NCBI RefSeq assembly: GCF_017876755.1
Contig: NZ_JAGIOO010000001.1
Coordinates: 2,852,001-2,916,000 of the forward strand
Length of the DNA: 64,000 nt
Direction of reading: 5' to 3'
From: Crossiella equi
GTDB taxonomy: Bacteria > Actinomycetota > Actinomycetes > Mycobacteriales > Pseudonocardiaceae
Shown here: positions 56,271 to 64,000 of the stretch, one piece after another
Layout of the letters: each line of letters opens with the position of its first letter
Position numbering within the stretch: the stretch's first letter is position 1
Translations under genes and position numbers: made by a program
Notes under the pieces: model-generated
Database searches by the model: none
Seen by the model: only the letters and a program-made list of their open reading frames with translations
What the model was told of the DNA's origin: nothing

Positions 56271-57014
56271 TCAGTCCTTCTTCTTGCGGAACAGCTTCAG
56301 CAGCGGGTCGTACCGCCGGTCCACCACGCGCTCCTTCAACGGGATCAGCGCGTTGTCGGTGATCTTGATGTGCTCCGGGCACACCTCGGTGCAGCACTTG
56401 GTGATGTTGCACAGCCCGAGCCCGTGCTGGGACTGCGCGTCGCCGTGTCGGTCCGCGGTGTCCAGCGGGTGCATCTCCAGCTCGGCGATGCGCATGAGGA
56501 AGCGTGGCCCGGAGAAGGACTCCTTGTTCTCCTCGTGGTCACGCACGACATGGCAGGTGTTCTGGCAAAGAAAACACTCGATGCACTTGCGGAACTCCTG
56601 CGAGCGCTCGACGTCCACCTGCTTCATCCGGTAGTCCCCCGGCGCCACGTCCTTGGGCGGCGCGAACGCCGGGACCTCCCTGGCCTTGACGTAGTTGAAG
56701 GACACGTCGGTGACCAGGTCGCGGATGACCGGGAAGGTGCGCATGGGCGTGACCGTGATGGTCTCGTCCTGACCGAAGGTGGACATGCGGGTCATGCACA
56801 GCAGGCGCGGCCTGCCGTTGATCTCCGCCGAGCACGAGCCGCACTTGCCCGCCTTGCAGTTCCACCGCACCGCCAGGTCCGGCGCCTGGGTGGCCTGCAG
56901 CCGGTGGATGATGTCCAGCACCACCTCGCCCTCGTTGACCTCCACGGTGAAGTCGGTGAGGTCGCCGCCGACGCTGTCGCCGCGCCACACCCGGAACTTC
57001 GCCTGGTAGCCCAT
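56271..57014 (-). CDS. sdhB: Succinate dehydrogenase iron-sulfur subunit (Sdh1 type)
   Basis: Carries electrons from the flavin to the membrane. 247 residues. The [2Fe-2S] site is WNCKAGKCGSCSAEING with its distal cysteine in RLLCMTRMS. The second half has CIECFLCQNTCHVV and CNITKCCTEVCPEHIK for the [4Fe-4S]/[3Fe-4S] clusters. 'FRVWRGDSVGGDLTDFTVEV' fits the mycobacterial Sdh1 iron-sulfur protein (Rv0247c) rather than the E. coli type. The gene is 1 bp downstream of sdhA. Confidence 0.95.
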   Translation of the reverse strand: MGYQAKFRVWRGDSVGGDLTDFTVEVNEGEVVLDIIHRLQATQAPDLAVRWNCKAGKCGSCSAEINGRPRLLCMTRMSTFGQDETITVTPMRTFPVIRDLVTDVSFNYVKAREVPAFAPPKDVAPGDYRMKQVDVERSQEFRKCIECFLCQNTCHVVRDHEENKESFSGPRFLMRIAELEMHPLDTADRHGDAQSQHGLGLCNITKCCTEVCPEHIKITDNALIPLKERVVDRRYDPLLKLFRKKKD

Positions 57015-57015
57015 G

Positions 57016-58929
57016 TCAGCCCGCCTCTCCGCGGTTGGCCGGATGGCCGCTCAGCTCGTCCTCGGTGTAGTACTTGCGCAGCTCCGCCAGCTCGAACAGC
57101 GACAGCAGGTCCTCGCGCATCGGCGCGGGCACCTCCCGGGTGACCTCGACGCCCTCGCCCGCCGCGGCGCACACCAGCAGGCTGTTGCGCCAGTCCGCGG
57201 CCATCACCGGGTGGTCGTCGCGGGTGTGCCCGCCCCGGCTCTCGGTGCGGATGAGCGCGGCCCGGGCCACGCACTCGCTGACCACCAGCATGTTCGCCAG
57301 GTCCAGGGCCAGGTGCCAGCCGGGGTTGAACTGGCGGTGGCCCTCCACGCCCGCGTGCGCGGCGCGGCGGCGCAGGTCGTCGAGCTTCTTGAGCGCCAGC
57401 TCCATCTCCTCGCCCTTGCGGATGATGCCGACCAGGTCGTTCATCACCTGCTGGAGCTCGGTGTGCAGCGTGTACGGGTTCTCCACCGGCCCGTCCACCA
57501 CGGCGGCGTTGAACGGCGCGAGCGCGGCGGTCGCGGCACTGTCCACATCGGACTGGTGCACCACCGGCCGGGCCTGGCCGAGCCCGGCCACGTACTCCGC
57601 CGCGCCCGCACCGGCCCGCCGTCCGAAGACCAGCAGGTCCGACAGCGAGTTGCCACCCAGGCGGTTGGAGCCGTGCATGCCGCCGGAGACCTCACCCGCG
57701 GCGAACAGGCCGGGCACGCGGGACTGCCCGGTGTCCGGGTCGACCTGCACCCCGCCCATCACGTAGTGGCAGGTCGGGCCGACCTCCATCGGCTCGGCGG
57801 TGATGTCGACGTCGGCCAGCTCCTTGAACTGGTGGTGCATCGACGGCAGCCGCCGGGTGATCTCCTCGGCGGGCAGGCGGCTGGAGACGTCCAGGAAGAC
57901 CCCGCCGTGCGGCGAGCCCCTACCGGCCTTGACCTCGGAGTTGATCGCGCGGGCCACCTCGTCGCGGGGCAGCAGCTCCGGCGGGCGGAGGTTGTTGTCC
58001 GGGTCGGTGTACCAGCGGTCGCCCTCCTCCTCGGTCTTGGCGTACTTGTCCTTGAACACCTCCGGGATGTAGTCGAACATGAACCGGCGGCCCTCGGAGT
58101 TGCGCAGCACACCGCCGTCGCCGCGCACCGACTCGGTGACCAGGATGCCCTTCACACTGGGCGGCCAGACCATGCCGGTCGGGTGGAACTGCACGAACTC
58201 CATGTTGATCAGCGTGGCGCCCGCGCGCAGGGCAAGGGCGTGCCCGTCGCCGGTGTACTCCCAGGAGTTCGAGGTGACCTTGAACGACTTGCCGATGCCG
58301 CCGGTGGCCAGCACCACGGCCGGGGTGTCGAACAGGATGAACCGGCCGGACTCGCGCCAGTAGCCGAACGCGCCGGAGACCCGGTCGCCGTCCTTGAGCA
58401 GCTCGGTGACCGTGCACTCGGCGAAGACCTTCAGGCGGGCCTCGTAGTCGCCGTACTCGGCCTTGTCCTCCTGTTGCAGGGAGACGATCTTCTGCTGGAG
58501 CGTGCGGATGAGCTCCAGGCCGGTGCGGTCGCCGACGTGCGCCAGGCGCGGGTACTCGTGCCCGCCGAAGTTGCGCTGGCTGATGCGGCCGTCCTTGGTG
58601 CGGTCGAACAGGGCGCCGTAGGTCTCCAGCTCCCACACCCGCTGCGGCGCCTCCTGCGCGTGCAGCTCGGCCATCCGCCAGTTGTTCAGGAACTTGCCGC
58701 CCCGCATGGTGTCGCGGAAGTGCACCTTCCAGTTGTCACCGGAGTTCACATTGCCCATGGCCGCGGCGATACCGCCCTCGGCCATCACCGTGTGCGCCTT
58801 GCCGAACAGGGACTTGCACACGATGGCCACGCGCAGGCCGTGCTCCCTGGCCTCGATGGCCGCACGCAAACCGGCGCCTCCGGCACCGATCACCACGACG
58901 TCGTAGCTGTGCCGTTCGACTTCACTCAT
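57016..58929 (-). CDS. sdhA: Succinate dehydrogenase flavoprotein subunit (Sdh1 type)
   Basis: Oxidises succinate to fumarate with FAD. 637 residues: the N-terminal nucleotide-binding VVVIGAGGAGLRAAIEAREHG, and AHTVMAEGGIAAAMGNVN around the FAD-linking His. It then has the typical FAD_binding_2 core and the C-terminal succinate dehydrogenase fold (RTESRGGHTRDDHP). The ATG at 58929 is used. The operon order is membrane subunit, sdhA, sdhB, as in the Rv0249c-Rv0247c set. Confidence 0.96.
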   Translation of the reverse strand: MSEVERHSYDVVVIGAGGAGLRAAIEAREHGLRVAIVCKSLFGKAHTVMAEGGIAAAMGNVNSGDNWKVHFRDTMRGGKFLNNWRMAELHAQEAPQRVWELETYGALFDRTKDGRISQRNFGGHEYPRLAHVGDRTGLELIRTLQQKIVSLQQEDKAEYGDYEARLKVFAECTVTELLKDGDRVSGAFGYWRESGRFILFDTPAVVLATGGIGKSFKVTSNSWEYTGDGHALALRAGATLINMEFVQFHPTGMVWPPSVKGILVTESVRGDGGVLRNSEGRRFMFDYIPEVFKDKYAKTEEEGDRWYTDPDNNLRPPELLPRDEVARAINSEVKAGRGSPHGGVFLDVSSRLPAEEITRRLPSMHHQFKELADVDITAEPMEVGPTCHYVMGGVQVDPDTGQSRVPGLFAAGEVSGGMHGSNRLGGNSLSDLLVFGRRAGAGAAEYVAGLGQARPVVHQSDVDSAATAALAPFNAAVVDGPVENPYTLHTELQQVMNDLVGIIRKGEEMELALKKLDDLRRRAAHAGVEGHRQFNPGWHLALDLANMLVVSECVARAALIRTESRGGHTRDDHPVMAADWRNSLLVCAAAGEGVEVTREVPAPMREDLLSLFELAELRKYYTEDELSGHPANRGEAG

Positions 58930-58950
58930 GCGTTGTCAGATCCCCTGAGG

Positions 58951-59751
58951 TCAGTTGAAGAGGCGCAGGTCGGTGAGCGCACCGCTCGCGACGAGCGCGA
59001 CGTACAGGTCCGTCAGCCCGACCGAGGCCAGTGAGGCCCAGGCCAGCTGCATGTGCCTGCCGTTGAGCTTGGACACCTTGGTCCACAGCCAGTAGCGCAC
59101 CGGGTGCTTGGAGAAGTGGGTGAGCTTGCCGCCGATGATGTGGCGGCACGAGTGGCAGGACACCGTGTACGCCCAGATCAGCGCGACGTTGACCACCATG
59201 ATCACCGAGCCGAGGCCGATGCCGAAGCCGCCGTCCTGGCCGTGGAAGGAGATCACCGCGTCCCAGGTGAGCACGCCGGCCACCGGGATCGCCGCGTAGA
59301 AGAAGTACCGGTGGATGTTCTGCACGATCAGCGGGAACCGCGTCTCACCGGTGTACTTCGCGTGCGGCTCGGCCACCGCGCAGGCCGGGGGCGAGAACCA
59401 GAACGCCCGGTAGTAGGCCTTGCGGTAGTAGTAGCAGGTCAGCCGGAAGCCCAGCACGAACGGCAGGACGAACAGCGGGGGCGTGACCAGGAAGCCGAGG
59501 TCCGGGAACCACTGGCCGAAGTGCGACGATCCGGCGACGCAAGCCTCGGACAGGCAGGGCGAGTAGAACGGCGCCAGGTACTGGTACTCGGGCACCCAGT
59601 ACGCGGTGTTCATGAAGGTGCGGACCAGGCCGTACACGATGAAGACGGTCAGCCCGGTGAAGGTGAGCAGCGGCGAGAGCCACCACCGGTCGGTGCGCAG
59701 CGTCCGTGCGTCGATGCGCGCCCGACCGGCGGTGTTGTCGGAAACCGTCAT
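58951..59751 (-). CDS. Succinate dehydrogenase membrane subunit (Sdh1 type, single polypeptide)
   Basis: A 266-residue membrane anchor with about five helices in one chain, replacing separate SdhC and SdhD. Histidines in NIHRYFF, CHSCRHIIGG and elsewhere could bind heme b. The N-terminal WWLSPLLTFTGLTVFIVYGL, then AYWVPEYQYLAPFYSPC, and the Cys-rich ACVAGSSHFGQW match the Rv0249c type. AAGGGACTCC precedes the ATG at 59751. Quinone reduction partner of SdhAB. Confidence 0.93.
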   Translation of the reverse strand: MTVSDNTAGRARIDARTLRTDRWWLSPLLTFTGLTVFIVYGLVRTFMNTAYWVPEYQYLAPFYSPCLSEACVAGSSHFGQWFPDLGFLVTPPLFVLPFVLGFRLTCYYYRKAYYRAFWFSPPACAVAEPHAKYTGETRFPLIVQNIHRYFFYAAIPVAGVLTWDAVISFHGQDGGFGIGLGSVIMVVNVALIWAYTVSCHSCRHIIGGKLTHFSKHPVRYWLWTKVSKLNGRHMQLAWASLASVGLTDLYVALVASGALTDLRLFN

Positions 59752-59826
59752 GGAGTCCCTTGGTCGCTGGTGTCCGCGTCGTTGCGAGTCAGCGTTCGTC
59801 TGGCTCTCCGTGCAGCAGGCGTGCCG

Positions 59827-60105
59827 CTACCGGTGCGCCCGGTAGCCGCCCACCCCCTCGTCATCGGCCCCGCGCCACAGGTCGGGGTCGTACGGGGTGT
59901 CGGAGACGACGACCATCTCTCGTTCTGCGGCCGACCTGGGGGTCGGCAGCCCGGAGAGTTCGGCGGCATCGATGTCGAGCCGGTCGACGTCGTTGGCGAT
60001 CCGGCGGACCGCCGTGGTGTCGCCGTAACGCAGCCGCAGCTGGGTCAGGCTCTGGCGCAGTTCACCGATCGCCTTCTGCAAAGCCGCCAGTTCCGTGTCC
60101 GGCAT
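59827..60105 (-). CDS. Small conserved protein upstream of the Sdh1 operon
   Basis: A 92-residue soluble protein: 'LAALQKAIGELRQSLTQLR' helix, then RRIANDVDRLDIDAAEL, and a DDEGVGGYRAH end. The ATG at 60105 has GGGAGGTG 7-9 bp upstream. A similarly placed small protein (Rv0250c, from memory) accompanies Sdh1 in mycobacteria, so it may belong to the operon. Its function is unknown. A longer upstream frame from 60243 has no ribosome site. Confidence 0.78.
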   Translation of the reverse strand: MPDTELAALQKAIGELRQSLTQLRLRYGDTTAVRRIANDVDRLDIDAAELSGLPTPRSAAEREMVVVSDTPYDPDLWRGADDEGVGGYRAHR

Positions 60106-60258
60106 ACCGAACACCTCCCTCGACGCGTCGTGGTGGTGTGGCAGATGCTGCCCCCACCGAGGGTCGTGTGACAAGGCCCACACGCCAGGATTCATCCCTT
60201 GATCGCACGCCACGCGCATCCGGGCGCCATCCGGGCGGTTCACGCTTCTGTATCGGTT

Positions 60259-60288
60259 TTGTTGTTACCGGGGAGTTACGCCTATCGT
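60259..60288 (+). promoter_or_regulatory. Candidate edd-eda promoter
   Basis: TTGTTG (60259-60264), an 18-base spacer and TATCGT (60283-60288), about 92 bp before the edd ATG. The pair is close to the housekeeping consensus. An AACTG...CAGTT inverted repeat at 60300-60314 lies at the expected transcript start and could be an operator. Confidence 0.4.
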
Positions 60289-60379
60289 GTGACGCGTACA
60301 ACTGACTGCCAGTTACGCGGCGCCAAAGTCGTCTCCGCGGGGTCCCACCAGACCCAGTGAACCGACGAGGAGCCACGGC

Positions 60380-62239
60380 ATGAGCCAGCTTCATCCGGTG
60401 ATCGCGGACGTCACCGCCCGGATCACCGAGCGCAGTGCGCGTTCCCGCGCCGCCTACCTGCGCCGCGTCACCGCCGCGGCGGGCGAGGGCCCCGCCCGCG
60501 GCAGCCTCGGGTGCAGCAACCTCGCGCACGGTTTCGCGGGCATCACGGGCCCGGACAAGGCGCTGCTGCGGGCCAACCGGGCACCGGGCGTGGCCATCGT
60601 GTCCAGCTACAACGACATGCTCTCCGCGCACAAGCCGTTCGCCGACTACCCCGAGCAGATCAAGGCCGCGGTGCGCGCGGCGGGCGGGGTCGCCCAGTTC
60701 GCCGGGGGTGTGCCCGCCATGTGCGACGGCATCACCCAGGGCCGGGGCGGCATGGAGCTGTCGCTGTTCAGCCGCGAGGTCATCGCCATGGCCACCGGTG
60801 TCGCGCTCTCGCACGAGATGTTCGACGGCGCCCTGCTGCTCGGCGTGTGCGACAAGATCGTGCCCGGCCTGCTGATCGGCGCGCTCGCCTTCGGGCACCT
60901 GCCCACGATCCTCATCCCGGCCGGTCCGATGGCCTCCGGCCTGGCCAATGGCGAGAAGGCCCGCGTGCGGCAGCTCTTCGCCGAGGGCAAGGCCACCCGC
61001 GAGGACCTCCTGGAGGCCGAGGCCGCCTCCTACCACTCGCCCGGGACCTGCACCTTCTACGGCACGGCCAACTCCAACCAGCTCGTGGTCGAGGTGATGG
61101 GCCTGCACCTGCCCGGCGCCTCGTTCGTCCCGCCGGACACCGCGCTGCGCACCGCGCTCACCGAGCACGCCGCCCGGCGTGTGGTGGAGCTGGCGCACGG
61201 GCGTGGCGAGTTCACGCCGATCGGCGAGGTGGTGGACGAGAGGTCCGTGGTCAACGGCGTGGTCGCGCTGCTGGCCACCGGCGGGTCGACCAACCACACC
61301 CTGCACCTGCCCGCGATCGCCGCGGCCGCGGGCATCCAGCTGACCTGGGACGATTTCAGCGACCTGTCGCGAGTGGTGCCCTTGCTCGCGCGGATCTACC
61401 CGAACGGCGCCGCCGACATCAACCACTTCCACGCCGCGGGCGGGGTGCCGTACCTGGTGGGCGAGCTGCTCGACGCCGGGCTGCTGCACCGCGACGTGCG
61501 CACCGTGGCCGGCCCCGGCCTGCACCGGTACCGGCAGGAGCCCTACCTGGACGGCGACGGGCTGGCCTGGCGGGACGCGCCGCGGACGAGCCAGGCGCCC
61601 GAGGTGCTGACCGGCGTGCGCGAGCCGTTCTCCGCCGACGGCGGGCTGCGCGTGCTGCACGGCAACCTCGGCCAGTCGGTGATCAAGGTGTCCGCGGTCA
61701 AGCCCGAGCACCGGGTGGTCATGGCGCCCGCGCGCGTGTTCACCGACCAGCACTCCTTCGCCGAGGCCTTCGCCCGGGGCGAGGTCGACGGGGACGTCGT
61801 GGTGGTCGTGCGCAACCAGGGGCCGCGCGCCAACGGCATGCCGGAGCTGCACGGGCTGACCCCGGCGCTGGGCGTGCTGCAGGACCGGGGGCACCGGGTC
61901 GCGCTGGTCACCGACGGCCGGATGTCCGGCGCCTCGGGCAAGATCCCGGCCGCCATCCAGGTCACGCCCGAGGCCGCGGTCGGCGGTCTGCTGAACCGGG
62001 TCCGCGACGGTGACATGATCCGCCTGGACGCCGAGGCCGGGATCCTGGAGGTCCTCGTGCCCGACGCCGAGCTGGCCGCCCGCGCGGTCGTGGACGGTCC
62101 GCCCGCCGACGAGGAGTGGGTGGGCGTGGGCCGCGAGCTGTTCGGCGCGCTGCGCGGCGCGGTCGGCCCGGCCAGCCAGGGCGCCAGCGTGTTCCCCCTG
62201 CCGTCCCCGGCAGGCACACCCATGGAGGTAGTTCAGTGA
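60380..62239 (+). CDS. edd: Phosphogluconate dehydratase
   Basis: Dehydrates 6-phosphogluconate to KDPG, the first dedicated Entner-Doudoroff step. The 619-residue protein belongs to the IlvD/Edd family: [4Fe-4S] cysteines are in [19 protein letters not shown] and [13 protein letters not shown]. Downstream conserved blocks are '[17 protein letters not shown]' and [16 protein letters not shown]. The length fits Edd better than IlvD, and the adjacent aldolase confirms the assignment. The ATG at 60380 follows GAGGAG. Confidence 0.96.
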   Translation: MSQLHPVIADVTARITERSARSRAAYLRRVTAAAGEGPARGSLGCSNLAHGFAGITGPDKALLRANRAPGVAIVSSYNDMLSAHKPFADYPEQIKAAVRAAGGVAQFAGGVPAMCDGITQGRGGMELSLFSREVIAMATGVALSHEMFDGALLLGVCDKIVPGLLIGALAFGHLPTILIPAGPMASGLANGEKARVRQLFAEGKATREDLLEAEAASYHSPGTCTFYGTANSNQLVVEVMGLHLPGASFVPPDTALRTALTEHAARRVVELAHGRGEFTPIGEVVDERSVVNGVVALLATGGSTNHTLHLPAIAAAAGIQLTWDDFSDLSRVVPLLARIYPNGAADINHFHAAGGVPYLVGELLDAGLLHRDVRTVAGPGLHRYRQEPYLDGDGLAWRDAPRTSQAPEVLTGVREPFSADGGLRVLHGNLGQSVIKVSAVKPEHRVVMAPARVFTDQHSFAEAFARGEVDGDVVVVVRNQGPRANGMPELHGLTPALGVLQDRGHRVALVTDGRMSGASGKIPAAIQVTPEAAVGGLLNRVRDGDMIRLDAEAGILEVLVPDAELAARAVVDGPPADEEWVGVGRELFGALRGAVGPASQGASVFPLPSPAGTPMEVVQ

Positions 62240-62859
62240 CCACCGCACGGGAGCTCCTGTCCGTCTCCCCCGTCATCCCGGTCGTCGTCATCGATGACAT
62301 CGCGCACGCGGTGCCTCTCGCGCGAGCCCTGGTGCGCGGTGGGATCCGGGTCATCGAGGTGACGCTGCGCACCGAGGCGGGGCTGCCCGCGATCGAGCGC
62401 ATCGCGGCCGAGGTGCCGGACATCCTGGTGGGCGCGGGCACGGTGATCACGCCGGAGCAGGCCGAGGCGTCGGTGAAGGCGGGCAGCTCGTTCCTGGTCA
62501 CCCCGGGCACCACCGACCGGCTGCTGGACGCCCTGGAGGGTTCGGGGGTGCCGTTCCTGCCGGGTGCGGCGACGATCTCGGAGGCGTTGAAGCTGTCCGA
62601 GCGGGGGCACGAGACGCTGAAGTTCTTCCCGGCCGAGCAGAGCGGTGGCACGCCGTTCCTCAAGGCGCTCAGCGGTCCGCTGCCCGGGCTGCGGTTCTGC
62701 CCGACCGGGGGCATCACGCCCACCAGCGCGCGCGGTTACCTGGCGCTGCCCAACGTCGGCTGCGTCGGCGGATCGTGGCTGACGCCCAAGGACGCGCTGG
62801 CCGCCGGGGACTGGGCGACGGTGGAACGCCTTGCGGCGGAAGCGCTTTCGCTGGGCTGA
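62236..62859 (+). CDS. eda: KDPG aldolase
   Basis: Cleaves 2-keto-3-deoxy-6-phosphogluconate to pyruvate and glyceraldehyde 3-phosphate. A 207-residue TIM barrel with catalytic Glu41 in [10 protein letters not shown] and Schiff-base Lys129 in ETLKFFPAE; the phosphate loop is PTGGITP. The GTG start at 62236 overlaps the edd stop by 4 bp (GTGA), so the two enzymes are translated together. Confidence 0.96.
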   Translation: MTTARELLSVSPVIPVVVIDDIAHAVPLARALVRGGIRVIEVTLRTEAGLPAIERIAAEVPDILVGAGTVITPEQAEASVKAGSSFLVTPGTTDRLLDALEGSGVPFLPGAATISEALKLSERGHETLKFFPAEQSGGTPFLKALSGPLPGLRFCPTGGITPTSARGYLALPNVGCVGGSWLTPKDALAAGDWATVERLAAEALSLG

Positions 62860-62868
62860 GCTCCGCGG

Positions 62869-62907
62869 ATGCCCTGTACCCGTTGTGCGGCAACGGGTAC
62901 AGGGCAT
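62869..62907 (+). terminator. Strong terminator after eda
   Basis: ATGCCCTGTACCCGTTG, five-base loop TGCGG, CAACGGGTACAGGGCAT: 17 perfect pairs, starting 10 bp after the eda stop codon and followed by TCCTTTG. Confidence 0.92.
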
Positions 62908-62970
62908 TCCTTTGAACACCAACGGAACCGGGTGAGCGACCGCCACCCGTCAGGGGGCGCCCACCCCACC

Positions 62971-63034
62971 GGAGTCACTCCGGGTGCCGGGAACCCCTTC
63001 CCCCTATGGGGATTTCCCGTGCCCAACGGGCACA
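62971..63034. promoter_or_regulatory. Palindromes upstream of the XRE regulator
   Basis: CCGGAGTCACTCCGG (around 62971-62985) and GTGCCC-AAC-GGGCAC (around 63020-63034) are short perfect palindromes 70-135 bp before the regulator start. Either may be an operator for the regulator itself. Confidence 0.35.
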
Positions 63035-63092
63035 CCACCACACCTTCCGCTGAATCCCGTGCCTCCGGCCATTCCTCCCCACCCCTCCCCAA

Positions 63093-63105
63093 TACATTTG
63101 CCCCA
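63093..63105 (+). promoter_or_regulatory. Probable leaderless start for the XRE gene
   Basis: TACATT at 63093-63098 is a good -10 element only six bases before the ATG at 63105. No ribosome-binding site is visible. Transcription would begin at or next to the start codon, giving a leaderless message, which is common in actinobacteria. Confidence 0.55.
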
Positions 63106-63893
63106 TGTCCTCCCATCCCCCCTCCATCCGCGCCCGGGCCTTGGGCGCCGAACTGCGCCGCAAGCGCGAACAGGCCGGGTACTCCGGCATGGACCTGGCC
63201 CGCCGCACCGGGTGGTCGCACAGCAAGATCTCCCGTCTGGAGAGCGGCGACCGGGGCACCACGGTCGCCGACATCGCCTACCTGCTGGGCTTCTTCGGCT
63301 GCTCCGACGCCGAGACCGCCCGCCTGCTCGACCTGTTGCGCGACGCGCCGGAGGGGGTGTGGGCGTGCCCGCGCCCGCGCACCCCACCGGCCCACGAGGC
63401 CTCCGCGATCCAGGCCTACGCCCCGCTGCTGGTCCCGCCGCTGCTGCGCACCGAGGCCTATACCGAGGCCCTGGGCCACCCACCGGCCGCGTCCTCCCCG
63501 CTGCACCGGGCCTACCCGCCCACGGCGCACTTCCACCTCGACGAAGCGGCGCTGCACCGCCGGGTGGGCACCCCGGAGACCATGCACGACCAGCTGCTGC
63601 ACCTGGTCTTCGCCAGCAACTGGCCCCACGTCGCCATCCGGGTCATCCCCCTGTCCGCGGGCGCCCACGCGGGCCTGTCGGGCGAGTTCAGCCTGCTCCG
63701 CTACGGCCAGGACCGCCCGGTGGTCCACCTCCCCCAGGAAACCCAGGACCTGTACCTGGAATCCGCCCCGGACATCGCCACCTACCGCAACATCCTGGCC
63801 GAGCTCGACCACATCGCCCTCTCCCCCACCGACACCCGCACCCTGCTCACCACCCTGGCCGCCACCACCGCCACCACCGCCACCGCCGCCTGA
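63105..63893 (+). CDS. XRE-family regulator with DUF5753 domain
   Basis: A 262-residue regulator. The helix-turn-helix (residues about 12-65) reads 'ALGAELRRKREQAGYSGMDL', then WSHSKISRLESGDRGTTVADI. The DUF5753 domain (from about residue 90) follows, with IQAYAPLLVPPLLRTEAYTE and VIPLSAGAHAGLSGEF. Such proteins are abundant in actinomycetes and often pair with a small DUF397 protein, which is not seen in the last 107 bp. The C-terminus ends in a Thr/Ala run encoded by ACC/GCC repeats. Confidence 0.9.
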   Translation: MSSHPPSIRARALGAELRRKREQAGYSGMDLARRTGWSHSKISRLESGDRGTTVADIAYLLGFFGCSDAETARLLDLLRDAPEGVWACPRPRTPPAHEASAIQAYAPLLVPPLLRTEAYTEALGHPPAASSPLHRAYPPTAHFHLDEAALHRRVGTPETMHDQLLHLVFASNWPHVAIRVIPLSAGAHAGLSGEFSLLRYGQDRPVVHLPQETQDLYLESAPDIATYRNILAELDHIALSPTDTRTLLTTLAATTATTATAA

Positions 63894-64000
63894 CCCCCGG
63901 AGGCCCGGACGACCGGGCGGCGGGGGCCAGGCGACGGTGGCGGCCGAACACCCCGGGCAGCGACGGCCCGGGCAGCGGGGCTCGGGCGAACCTTCGCCCG
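63894..64000. other. Window-end sequence without supported gene
   Basis: 107 bp of GC-rich sequence with no convincing start. It ends in the palindrome CGGGCGAA-CC-TTCGCCCG (63983-64000), which may be part of a hairpin that continues past the edge. Confidence 0.5.

Noticed and set aside
56123-56362. 79-residue ORF between the membrane protein and sdhB
   Set aside because: No ribosome site, it runs over a terminator hairpin and into sdhB, and its sequence is low-complexity Ala-rich.

Overview
The window is high-GC actinobacterial chromosome. Gene content (wag31, sepF, gluABCD, a Mycobacterium-like Sdh1 operon, meso-DAP peptidoglycan synthesis, an ileS T-box and a SAM-IV riboswitch) and codon use fit a mycelial Pseudonocardiaceae-type organism. 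The genus cannot be fixed from the sequence alone. It looks like core chromosome: I see no transposase, integrase, phage gene, CRISPR array or tRNA.

Layout. 1-3497 (minus): a carbohydrate ABC importer (ATPase cut by the left edge, two permeases, lipoprotein). 3647-4735: an HTH/proline-rich protein. 4918-10264 (minus): rluD, lspA, a SAM-IV-controlled class V aminotransferase, an SDR and a cation/proton antiporter. 10423-14227: a TetR regulator and T-box-controlled ileS. 14618-31661 (all minus): cell division and cell wall genes, read in transcription order as murE-murF-mraY-murD-ftsW, then murG-murC-ftsQ-dinB-like, ftsZ, pgeF-yggS, sepF, yggT, wag31 and a small Cys-motif membrane protein. Many of these genes overlap by 1-4 bp. 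The usual start of the cluster (mraZ, rsmH, ftsL, ftsI/pbpB) is not in the window: upstream of murE lie a repeat array and a divergent secreted ceramidase. 34113-37292 (minus): a dienelactone hydrolase-like enzyme, an anchored secreted protein and hflX. 37573-44512: an R2lox-like di-iron protein, a quinone oxidoreductase/HxlR regulator pair, dapF, miaA, an extradiol-dioxygenase-like protein, a DUF349 protein and a small membrane ORF. 44713-49432 (minus): a membrane protein and the gluABCD uptake operon with an extra binding protein at its end. 49580-54082: a two-component system, a GT-B glycosyltransferase and an orphan TAXI binding protein. 54153-56107: miaB and its usual membrane-protein partner. 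56271-60105 (minus): Sdh1 (sdhB, sdhA, membrane subunit) plus a small conserved protein. 60380-62859: edd-eda (Entner-Doudoroff). 63105-63893: an XRE/DUF5753 regulator.

How the genes work together. The centre makes lipid II from UDP-MurNAc with meso-diaminopimelate (MurE carries the DNPR signature and DapF is present). It also builds the FtsZ-SepF-FtsQ-FtsW divisome and the Wag31 polar growth machinery. DapF, MiaA, MiaB and HflX sit in a neighbourhood that is also found in mycobacteria. Two RNA sensors are clear: a SAM-IV riboswitch and an isoleucine T-box.

The most unusual element is a family of 22-bp tandem repeats. Each unit is GGCCAACACGAGGTAC plus about six variable bases. The units form short arrays at four intergenic sites (4.8, 18.6, 24.6 and 31.8 kb), three of which hold units in both orientations and could fold into long stems. 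Two arrays lie inside or at the edge of the dcw cluster. I do not recognise the family and no function can be assigned from sequence alone.
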